This document shows positions 1 through 5,896 of a DNA stretch of 8,544 nt, in pieces. The notes beneath the pieces were generated by a model. That model worked only from the letters and a program-made list of their open reading frames with translations. It was not told the DNA's origin and did not search any database. Source of the DNA: an uncultured Bdellovibrio sp. (GTDB taxonomy: Bacteria > Bdellovibrionota > Bdellovibrionia > Bdellovibrionales > Bdellovibrionaceae). Positions within the stretch are counted from its first letter, which is position 1. Every line of letters begins with the position of its first letter. The stretch is from positions 1 through 8,544 of the forward strand of contig CALMPX010000097.1 of assembly GCA_937871355.1 (NCBI GenBank), in the 5' to 3' direction. The translations under genes were made by a program, and so were the position numbers.

Positions 1-131
1 TGGCGAAAGGAACTTTCAGACGTGCTCTCATTTAAAGTTTTAAGCCAAACATCCACACACATAAATCCAATATTATGACGATTCATCGCGTATTTGGCGC
101 CGTAATTACCAAGACCAACAACTAAGTACAT
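1..131 (-). CDS. pth: Peptidyl-tRNA hydrolase, N-terminal part (cut by window edge)
   Basis: Not a long open frame inside the window, but reading the minus strand from ATG at 131-129 gives 43 codons beginning MYLVVGLGNYGAKYAMNRHN and continuing IGFMCVDVW. This is the N-terminal signature of bacterial Pth, which hydrolyses the ester bond of peptidyl-tRNAs released from ribosomes and recycles the tRNA in the cytoplasm. The substrate-contacting Asn is N9 and the catalytic His is H19 (N10 and H20 in E. coli). The residue after N9 is Tyr, where the family normally has Pro. The start lies inside the end of the CDF transporter gene (10-nt overlap), with an AAGGA Shine-Dalgarno (complement of 141-145) nine bases upstream, so translation is probably coupled to that gene. 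The remaining three quarters of the protein lie outside the window, so intactness cannot be judged. Confidence 0.9.
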   Translation of the reverse strand, partial: MYLVVGLGNYGAKYAMNRHNIGFMCVDVWLKTLNESTSESSFR

Positions 132-802
132 GCTTTATATTCCTTAATCGATTTTCGTAACAAAGGAATCGTGCTGTATAAAATAATCAAACTAATTGAA
201 ATCGAAACAAGGGCATCCAGTTGAATGAATCCGGTGTATTTGATAATAAAAGCAGAAATGACCACGCCTAAAGAAATCGCCGCATCGGCCATTAAATGCA
301 GATAAGCACCTTGTGCATTGAGATCATCATGTTGATGAGTTTTAAATAACGTCGCTGAGCTAAAATTAATCATAATCCCAATGAAAGCGACGAGCATAAC
401 CGTATTGTTATTGATATCGCCAGCCGCTGTGGGTTGAAAAAGTCTGAGCACGCTTTCGTAAACTAAAAAGATTAAAGTAAAAACGAGCAGTAAAGCATTA
501 AAAATAGAAATGCCTGCCGAGATTTTTTTGCCATTAGCGCGTTTCATAAAAAAGAAACCGACTAAAGCGATGGCCAAAGACAGCACATCCGAAAGGTTAT
601 GAAAAGCATCGGCGATTAAAGACATCGAATGAGCGACATAACCGTAGAATATTTCTATCGCGACGAAGATAATGTTCAGAAGAATACTGATTTTAAAAGC
701 GGTGGTGATGGCGTTATGAGCATGAATAGGGCTATGACCGGTGTGATCAGATTGATCAGAGTGAGAATGGTCTTTGTGATGATCGTGGCTGCATTTACTC
801 AT
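122..802 (-). CDS. Cation diffusion facilitator (CzcD/ZitB-type) metal efflux transporter lacking the C-terminal domain
   Basis: Inner-membrane cation/proton antiporter of the CDF family, probably exporting Zn2+ or a similar divalent metal. The 226-aa protein opens with a His-rich cytoplasmic tail (nine His in residues 6-29), as in ZitB/CzcD. Six hydrophobic segments follow at roughly 32-54, 58-86, 96-118, 134-152, 168-188 and 194-214. The transport site is intact: HxxxD in TM2 (H68, D72, within ADAFHNLSD) and HxxxD in TM5 (H169, D173). A further His-rich loop (HQH, 156-158) sits between TM4 and TM5. The frame stops with TAG at residue 226, just after TM6, so the usual cytoplasmic ferredoxin-like dimerisation domain of about 80 residues is missing. 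Reading past the stop gives no CDF-like sequence, so this is a short form rather than a frameshift. The last 10 nt overlap pth. No clear Shine-Dalgarno precedes the ATG. Metal specificity cannot be assigned from sequence. Confidence 0.9.
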   Translation of the reverse strand: MSKCSHDHHKDHSHSDQSDHTGHSPIHAHNAITTAFKISILLNIIFVAIEIFYGYVAHSMSLIADAFHNLSDVLSLAIALVGFFFMKRANGKKISAGISIFNALLLVFTLIFLVYESVLRLFQPTAAGDINNNTVMLVAFIGIMINFSSATLFKTHQHDDLNAQGAYLHLMADAAISLGVVISAFIIKYTGFIQLDALVSISISLIILYSTIPLLRKSIKEYKACT

Positions 803-813
803 ATGTATATAAT

Positions 814-841
814 ATTAAAGAGTTATTTACGATAAAAGCAA
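814..841 (-). promoter_or_regulatory. Candidate promoter for the CDF-pth unit
   Basis: Reading the minus strand, TTGCTT (841-836), a 16-bp spacer and TTTAAT (819-814) form a plausible sigma70-type pair. Transcription would start only a few bases before the ATG at 802. That fits the absence of a visible Shine-Dalgarno there and would make the mRNA nearly leaderless. The -35 match is weak, so this is tentative. Confidence 0.3.
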
Positions 842-928
842 GTCTTGAATAATCTACAAATCAATTCAAGCCAAGTTAGAGTATTGACTCTTTTGGTTTA
901 GATATGGTTTGCTGCGGCCTCTTCAAAC

Positions 929-941
929 AGGGGGATCTGTG
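929..941 (+). promoter_or_regulatory. Ribosome binding site that fixes a GTG start
   Basis: AGGGGGA at 929-935 lies a few bases before GTG at 939-941. It is the only good Shine-Dalgarno in the region. It places the start directly before a basic, hydrophobic signal peptide (MIKLLLSISILLSSAMGLAQ) and argues against the in-frame TTG at 909, which has no ribosome binding site and would add ten residues unlike a signal-peptide start. Confidence 0.7.
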
Positions 942-1583
942 ATTAAGTTATTGTTATCAATCAGCATATTACTTTCAAGTGCAATGGGTTTAGCACAAAC
1001 GGACGGGCCGGCGTGTTTGGCCGCACAAACTTTCATCGCCGAAGGCGACGTGGTATTTACATCAAATCATAATTATTTATTCCGTCGTGTTGAGCGTGAC
1101 ACGATGACATGGACTTCTCATACCGGTCAGGTTTTTAAAAATGATCGTAATGAATGGGTTATTTACGAAAGCACTTGGCCTAAAAGTAAAATCACTCCGC
1201 TTTGTGAATTCATGCAGCGTAGTTATGAAGATCGCGCCGAAATCAAACGTTTGTCGTCGGGCTTAACCACCAGTCAAATTCGTATTATGAAAATGGCGGC
1301 GACTCGTCAATTAGGTTTATCTTATGATCAAGGATTTGATTACGACGATAAAAAAACATCATTTTGCTCTAAATTTATTTTTAATAATTATTCAGCTATT
1401 GGAATTGACATAGGTCAGTTACATACCTTCCAAGCTTTACTAGATGAAAATCCGGATATGGATATTAGCTTTTGGAAAGTTTGGTATCTCGGAAGAATTC
1501 CTTATACGCGCACAACAATAACGCCCGGAGATCTGATTCGCGATAACAAATTCAGTACGGTATTTAAGTATAATATCGATTAA
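939..1583 (+). CDS. Secreted YiiX-like permuted NlpC/P60 cysteine hydrolase
   Basis: With the GTG start the protein has 214 residues. Residues 1-19 form a Sec signal peptide (cleavage near GLA|Q), so it acts in the periplasm or outside. The mature part matches the circularly permuted papain-like fold of the YiiX/YebB (DUF830) group. It has an entry motif GDVVF (36-40), the His-bearing motif TSHTG with H61, an acidic residue in VIYEST (E77) that may orient the His, and the nucleophile motif SFCSKF with C143 preceded by a YD-rich loop (GLSYDQGFDYDD, 126-137). In this permuted order His precedes Cys, unlike classical NlpC/P60. Family members act on amide bonds in peptidoglycan peptides or lipids; the substrate here is unknown. 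The gene stands alone on the plus strand, diverges from the CDF gene and converges on the 408-aa gene, sharing a terminator with it. A TTGACT at 884-889 might be a -35 box, but no good -10 follows at the usual distance. Confidence 0.8.
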   Translation: MIKLLLSISILLSSAMGLAQTDGPACLAAQTFIAEGDVVFTSNHNYLFRRVERDTMTWTSHTGQVFKNDRNEWVIYESTWPKSKITPLCEFMQRSYEDRAEIKRLSSGLTTSQIRIMKMAATRQLGLSYDQGFDYDDKKTSFCSKFIFNNYSAIGIDIGQLHTFQALLDENPDMDISFWKVWYLGRIPYTRTTITPGDLIRDNKFSTVFKYNID

Positions 1584-1601
1584 GATTTTCTAAAGTATTT
1601 T

Positions 1602-1641
1602 AAATAAAAAAAGGATTGCAGAAGCAATCCTTTTTTTATTT
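1602..1641. terminator. Bidirectional intrinsic terminator (18-bp perfect palindrome)
   Basis: The arms 1602-1619 and 1624-1641 are perfectly complementary around an AGAA loop. The core stem is GGATTGC/GCAATCC, flanked by A7 on the left and T7 on the right. A U-tract is therefore present in the RNA from either strand, and the hairpin can end both the plus-strand hydrolase mRNA (stop at 1583) and the minus-strand operon (stop at 1658). Confidence 0.92.
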
Positions 1642-1657
1642 GTGATGATGAAAGAAA

Positions 1658-2884
1658 TTAGTTATAAAGAGCGCCCATTAAATCATCGGTCATATCATCT
1701 TGTTTATAAAGCGAGTTTAATTGTTCTTCGATGGCCGCATTAGCTTGATCTTGAAACTTTGAATTGATGCTTTCGGCCGATAAACATTGCGGAAAGTTAC
1801 GATGACCCACTTCGATGGCCAAATTCATTTTAGAGATTTTCAAAGTACTGGCATCAATTTGAAAATTCAATATTCTGAATTTGATGGCCGTTCCGCCAAT
1901 CAACTTCCCTAAAGCTTTAGCGATCATATTGTTTCCGACAGCCCCATTAGCTAAAGTTCCAGTTAAAGCCGGAGTTGAATTTAATTTATTTTTACAGTCA
2001 TTTTGAGCCCAAGGATTAGATAAAATTTGATAAGCACCTGGCCATCCCCTGTAACCGCCAGAAACGCCACCGAATTGACCGAAATCCATAACAATTTCAG
2101 GAAGAGAACGTGATTTGTCTTGAAGATGTTGTGTGATGTCCATGAGTAACATCGGACGTTGTTGAGTCGCTTCGTTGCCGAAAATTTCGATCGCTTTAAT
2201 ATGAACCTGTTCGTTATCTTTGACAAACGGCGTGCTCATTTGTTTCAAACGACCTAAAAGCTGAATGCGAATTTGGCTATCGCCACGAACTAATTTGATA
2301 TGGAAGGCAATCGATTGTAATTGAAACTTATCCGTTTCGGCTAATTTGAGACTGCGAATTTGAGAATTGATTTTTCCATAGAACTCAGCGGTTTTACTTT
2401 TTCCCGCTAAAGCCAATTGAGTCAGATCAACACGGGCTTCTTGAACCGGTCCGATCATGGATAAAATAGAGTTTTGAACCTCAGTTTGAGTTTGAACGGT
2501 TGTTTCCCACGGTAAGACATAAACAGATAAATACATAGCATCATCGGCCGGTAACGAAGATCGTAAAGTATCAAGCTGTGGTCCTAAATCGGCTTTTAAA
2601 GATTCACCCAAATTAACAAAAATTTGACTAATACCTTTCTCTTGCGAGAAGGCCTGACCGGCCACAGTCGAAATTTTCTCCGTTAAATTTTTCGATTCAA
2701 CTTTAACTTTCTCGATGAGTTGCTTTTGTTGCATCGTCATACCTTGTGTGTCTGGAGTCACCGTCAACACCGTGTATTTTTCATTCGCTTTTAAGGACGG
2801 AATGCTGACCTGAGCCTTCGCTGATAAAGTCGAAAGAGTAATTAAAAGGCCTGTTGCTATTGTGTGTAATGTCTGTTTTTTCAT
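1658..2884 (-). CDS. Secreted protein of unknown family (408 aa)
   Basis: I do not recognise this family. Residues 1-24 are a clear Sec signal peptide (MKKQ, hydrophobic core, SAKA|Q), so the mature protein of about 384 residues is exported; there is no lipobox and no later membrane segment. Residues 45-110 are polar and probably helical. A central alternating hydrophobic/polar stretch (187-215 and 227-250) looks like beta-strands. A Gly/aromatic-rich loop follows at 269-284 (GQFGGVSGGYRGWPGAY). Residues 333-360 again look like strands, and the C-terminus is helical and acidic. It has only two cysteines, C297 and C367, which could form a disulfide. No catalytic signature is visible. It follows the 615-aa gene by 28 nt and has an AAGGA ribosome binding site seven bases before ATG, so the two are probably one operon and may work together. 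It ends at the bidirectional terminator. Confidence 0.85.
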   Translation of the reverse strand: MKKQTLHTIATGLLITLSTLSAKAQVSIPSLKANEKYTVLTVTPDTQGMTMQQKQLIEKVKVESKNLTEKISTVAGQAFSQEKGISQIFVNLGESLKADLGPQLDTLRSSLPADDAMYLSVYVLPWETTVQTQTEVQNSILSMIGPVQEARVDLTQLALAGKSKTAEFYGKINSQIRSLKLAETDKFQLQSIAFHIKLVRGDSQIRIQLLGRLKQMSTPFVKDNEQVHIKAIEIFGNEATQQRPMLLMDITQHLQDKSRSLPEIVMDFGQFGGVSGGYRGWPGAYQILSNPWAQNDCKNKLNSTPALTGTLANGAVGNNMIAKALGKLIGGTAIKFRILNFQIDASTLKISKMNLAIEVGHRNFPQCLSAESINSKFQDQANAAIEEQLNSLYKQDDMTDDLMGALYN

Positions 2885-2912
2885 AAATATATCCTTTTTT
2901 ATTCTTTTACGA

Positions 2913-4760
2913 TTACCAGTAAACTAAATCAGTGAGCGGTGTATTTTTCATATCACATTGTTCAGATTTCATGTTGCTGTTGGTACGGCGGAAAAAATCA
3001 TGAATCATCACTGGATTTTCACCTTTGATGTAACGTTCACAATCTTTATTTCGGATTTGATCGATCGCAAAATCCATTTGTTTTGCCGTGAGGTAACGGC
3101 CTTTTACTTTTAAATTTTGTTCATTTAAATTTGTGATACGAGTCGTGATACTGACGTGATTTAAAATACGAGTTAATGTCGATTTTCCATCTCGAGCTAC
3201 CTTATTCGCCATTTCCGCGGGAACGCCTTGGTCCATCATAATTTGAGCCACTTTGTCTGACGGTAAATTTGGAATTTGATCAACAATCATTTGTCCCGGG
3301 CCGGTGTACTTGATCAAAAAGGTCATCATCATAGTCCCTTTAGCGTAACCATCTGGTGTGTACTCCGGTAATATACGAGCGCCTTTAGCGACCTTGTTAC
3401 CAATGTTGGCCATAATGTTTAAAGAATCATTGATCAAAAAAGTGTATTTTTGATTCTCGATGTACTGAAAGATTTTTGTATTAGTCATGTCGATGATACG
3501 ACTTTCAGAAATCACCGAGTAATCTCTCCATTCACTTAATAATTGGAAACGAGGGTCGATCTCGATATCCGCGGGACTGAAGATTTCAGGTTTTTTTAAT
3601 TCTAAAAGTTGAGCCAAAGAATTGTTTTCCACGTCAAACTTTGAAACTGATAAAGGAATGGCTGATTTCCCTTCCGGAATATATTTAGGATATGTTTCAC
3701 AGGCTTGGTTTTCACAAATATGATCAAAAGCAAAACTCACCACTTGAGAACAAAATAAAGCATCTTTTTTAGCTAAATCCATCGAGAAGTTATACGGAAC
3801 AAGTGGTGGTAAGTTATTGTTCGTAGCTAAAAGACGATCCGCTAAAGTTAAATCAGTTAAATCCTTTGGATTCACGCGAGGCACTGACATCGCCGCTACA
3901 TACTTTGCAGCTTCCGCGGCTAATCGCGCTGATCTCTCTGCATCGCCATTTGATTCTGAATAACGGTAATGAAGTAAACGTGCTTTTCGATCTTTAACAA
4001 AGAAATCAAAACCCACGATTTCAACTCCAAAATCAGGTTCTGCATTGATGAAATAAACATTTCCTTTGTTTTGAGGACCAAATAAAGAACCATCATCAAC
4101 ATAGGCGACAGCGATATGAGTAAATTGATTATCCACTTTACTCACGCGACTGATCGGAGAAGCAGGGAACATGACGCCTTTAACTAAAAAGATGTCGCCA
4201 GATTTAATCATCGTTTTATCTAATTTTTTATTTCCATAGATTTCGCGATTCATCAGAAGATTGGGCCACGATTGATCGACCATAGGATAAGGAACGGGAG
4301 TTCTGGATAAAGCGGCCGGGGTTTTTCCGGCTTTATTTAATAAATTGAGACCCGTGACATCTTCTAACTCGCGAATATTTCTTAAAGCAATTCTCAGACG
4401 TGTGGCGCAATCTTCTAATTCAGTTGAATCTTTAAATCCACCGGTCACGACCATTTGTTTAAAGCGTTGAGTTAATTCAAGACGAGTTTTAAATAATTGT
4501 GAGAGTGCATCTGATCCGTCGGCCGTTTCTTTGACATCTAAATCATTAGTGAAATAGTCAGGAGGTAAATTGTAAAGTTCATCGGCCATCATTTTTAATT
4601 GGGCCGCACAGGTAGCCGGAGTTAAATCTTGGCTTAAAGCCGCCTTTTGTAGTTCTGCTGCAGCGACTTTCAAATCTTTAGATAAGACCGCATGAGCTGA
4701 AACAGCCGACATAAAGGTGAGGCCAGCTAAAATGCTTTTGGTGATGTTTTTAAAACGCAT
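2913..4760 (-). CDS. Secreted 615-aa protein with a YiiX-like permuted papain-fold hydrolase core
   Basis: A signal peptide (1-24, cleavage at SAHA|V) sends the protein out of the cytoplasm. Residues 25-180 are a helical N-terminal region with C51 and C118. The hydrolase core spans about 186-350: SGDIFLV (187-193), a His motif FTHIAV with H215, FINAEP with E241 as a possible acidic partner, and a nucleophile motif LFCSQVVSFAF with C337. This is the same His-before-Cys order as in the plus-strand hydrolase at 939-1583. The roughly 265 residues after the core have no domain I recognise; they include a Met-rich stretch (GTMMMTF, 475-481) and several helical segments, and end in VYW. The family usually has about 200 residues, so the N- and C-terminal regions are large additions. 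An AGGAG ribosome binding site lies five bases before ATG. The substrate is unknown; amide bonds of peptidoglycan or lipoproteins are a family-based guess. Confidence 0.8.
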   Translation of the reverse strand: MRFKNITKSILAGLTFMSAVSAHAVLSKDLKVAAAELQKAALSQDLTPATCAAQLKMMADELYNLPPDYFTNDLDVKETADGSDALSQLFKTRLELTQRFKQMVVTGGFKDSTELEDCATRLRIALRNIRELEDVTGLNLLNKAGKTPAALSRTPVPYPMVDQSWPNLLMNREIYGNKKLDKTMIKSGDIFLVKGVMFPASPISRVSKVDNQFTHIAVAYVDDGSLFGPQNKGNVYFINAEPDFGVEIVGFDFFVKDRKARLLHYRYSESNGDAERSARLAAEAAKYVAAMSVPRVNPKDLTDLTLADRLLATNNNLPPLVPYNFSMDLAKKDALFCSQVVSFAFDHICENQACETYPKYIPEGKSAIPLSVSKFDVENNSLAQLLELKKPEIFSPADIEIDPRFQLLSEWRDYSVISESRIIDMTNTKIFQYIENQKYTFLINDSLNIMANIGNKVAKGARILPEYTPDGYAKGTMMMTFLIKYTGPGQMIVDQIPNLPSDKVAQIMMDQGVPAEMANKVARDGKSTLTRILNHVSITTRITNLNEQNLKVKGRYLTAKQMDFAIDQIRNKDCERYIKGENPVMIHDFFRRTNSNMKSEQCDMKNTPLTDLVYW

Positions 4761-4765
4761 AGTGA

Positions 4766-4828
4766 CTCCTGGTTTTTACAATCCAAGTATGTATCAGCAT
4801 GTTCCACACCAGGGTTTAAACGATTATA
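4766..4828 (-). promoter_or_regulatory. Promoter -10 box and 5' leader of the 615-aa/408-aa operon
   Basis: The minus strand carries a perfect TATAAT (4828-4823); a weak TTTCAA-like -35 may lie 16 bp upstream. The predicted start near 4815 gives a leader of about 55 nt. In it, CCUGGU (4813-4808) is complementary to ACCAGG (4773-4768), which overlaps the AGGAG ribosome binding site (4770-4766). The rest of the 164-bp gap, up to the greB stop, shows no gene and no convincing terminator. Confidence 0.4.
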
Positions 4829-4924
4829 AGTAAGTTAAGCTGTATTGAAATAAGACAGATGACAAATAAAGCTTATATTCTATTTGAGTGTTTCAATTTG
4901 AGACATGAGGCTTTTGATATATAT

Positions 4925-5401
4925 TTAGATAAAAATGATCTTGGTGATGACTACGATTTCTTCGCCAGTAGGTTTAATGATTTTAACTTCGTCGTCTAAT
5001 TTTTTACCCAGCAAAGCTTTGGCCACAGGCGATTTCCAGGAAATTTTATTTTCTTTGATATTGAATTCATCTTCTCCGACTATTTTGTACGTCTTTGAAT
5101 TTCCATCCTCATCTTCGATGGTCACAGTAGCCCCAAAAACAATTTTTTCTGATTTCAAAGTTCCTGGATCAATCACTTCAGCCGCTTCCATTCTTTTTTG
5201 TAAAAAATGAAGCCGGCGATCAATTTCACGCAATCTTTTTTTTCCGTATTGGTAATCGGCATTTTCTGAACGATCTCCGTTGCTCGCGGCCCAGGTGACG
5301 GTTTCAACCACTTTGGGGCGTTCACGATGCAAAAGTTCCGTGTATTCCGCACGAAGTTTTTCAAAACCGGCAGGGGTGATATAATTTGTCGAGTGGTCCA
5401 T
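4925..5401 (-). CDS. greB: Transcription elongation factor GreB
   Basis: GreB inserts its coiled-coil into the secondary channel of RNA polymerase and stimulates cleavage of the extruded RNA 3' end, rescuing backtracked complexes. The 158 residues match GreB length. The N-terminal coiled-coil spans about 8-77, with the loop WAASNGDRSENADYQYGKKR (37-56). That loop has the acidic tip residues D43 and E46 and the WAAS-GDRSENADYQY wording typical of GreB rather than GreA. It continues into LREIDRRLHFLQKRM. The C-terminal FKBP-like domain (about 83-158) contains VFGATVTIEDEDG and SPVAKALLGKKLDDEV. The gene starts 15 nt after the DUF3299 stop and is probably co-transcribed with it. The ribosome binding site is weak: an AAGG overlapping the previous stop lies about 13 bases away. 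Confidence 0.95.
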   Translation of the reverse strand: MDHSTNYITPAGFEKLRAEYTELLHRERPKVVETVTWAASNGDRSENADYQYGKKRLREIDRRLHFLQKRMEAAEVIDPGTLKSEKIVFGATVTIEDEDGNSKTYKIVGEDEFNIKENKISWKSPVAKALLGKKLDDEVKIIKPTGEEIVVITKIIFI

Positions 5402-5416
5402 ATTTAAATCAAAACC

Positions 5417-5863
5417 TTAGTTGTAAGGTTCGATCGTGTCTCCGGTGAGTTCAAACGAAGCATCACCATACTTAGAGCCTTTGGTCACAATTTTAAATTC
5501 ACCGTAAACCCAAATCGGTCCGAAGGCCGCAGGCGTTCCACCTGATTTCATTTTAACATAGACCATTTGATTTGGAGGAGGTGCGGGCACATGGATGCAC
5601 GCTTGGGGGCTGGGGACTAATAAAAATTCTGTGACCTGTTTCGAGTCATCTTCTAAGGGGACCATGAATCCAGGGATTTTGACTCGGGTGTTGTCATATT
5701 TTTTTAATCCTTCGGTAGCCACTTGGGTGGTGTAATCCAATTCGGCCAAATTTCTCCAGTCGATTTCCGGAGCGTTTCCGCCCGAAGTATGGCCTTTGAA
5801 GTACAGCAACGACCCTACAGCGATAGAAAAAACAAATAAACCAGTTAAAATCCATTTCATCAT
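5417..5863 (-). CDS. DUF3299 family membrane-anchored or exported protein
   Basis: Starting at ATG 5863, the protein has 148 residues. Residues 4-22 are hydrophobic (signal anchor or signal peptide), so the rest is likely periplasmic; there is no lipobox Cys. The DUF3299 hallmarks are present: IDWRNLAELD (34-43), VKIPGFMVPLEDD (61-73), TEFLLVP (78-84), CIHVPAPPPNQMVYVK (89-104) with its single Cys C89, and a C-terminal FELTGDTIEPYN. The molecular function of the family is not established to my knowledge; the conserved Cys-His pair suggests metal or redox chemistry, but that is a guess. A longer frame starts at TTG 5908, but it would overlap hisS by 15 nt and puts 15 polar residues before the hydrophobic segment, so I prefer the ATG at 5863 (another ATG follows at 5860). 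No Shine-Dalgarno is seen. greB follows closely. Confidence 0.85.
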   Translation of the reverse strand: MMKWILTGLFVFSIAVGSLLYFKGHTSGGNAPEIDWRNLAELDYTTQVATEGLKKYDNTRVKIPGFMVPLEDDSKQVTEFLLVPSPQACIHVPAPPPNQMVYVKMKSGGTPAAFGPIWVYGEFKIVTKGSKYGDASFELTGDTIEPYN

Positions 5864-5896
5864 AATGAAAGTTAGGATAGACTTTCTTTCATTATG
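5861..5896. repeat. Perfect 11-bp inverted repeat containing both divergent start codons
   Basis: CATAATGAAAG (5861-5871) and CTTTCATTATG (5886-5896) are exact reverse complements separated by 14 bp. The outer three bases of each arm are the start codon of the DUF3299 gene (minus) and of hisS (plus). The sequence before both ATGs is therefore identical (CTTTCATT). Each arm also carries CATAAT, a 5/6 match to a -10 box, directed at the gene beginning at the opposite arm. It may be an overlapping divergent promoter or an operator; no -35 box is convincing. Confidence 0.6.

Noticed and set aside
122..124. TAG used as a sense codon throughout this genome
   Set aside because: Reading through the CDF stop gives a short non-homologous tail within pth, so TAG ends a gene here normally.
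629..835. Small plus-strand ORF over the CDF gene
   Set aside because: It is antisense to the conserved transporter, shows no family features and is a frame shadow.
909..938. In-frame TTG start at 909 for the plus-strand hydrolase
   Set aside because: It has no ribosome binding site and adds ten residues before a normal signal peptide; GTG 939 has AGGGGGA just upstream.
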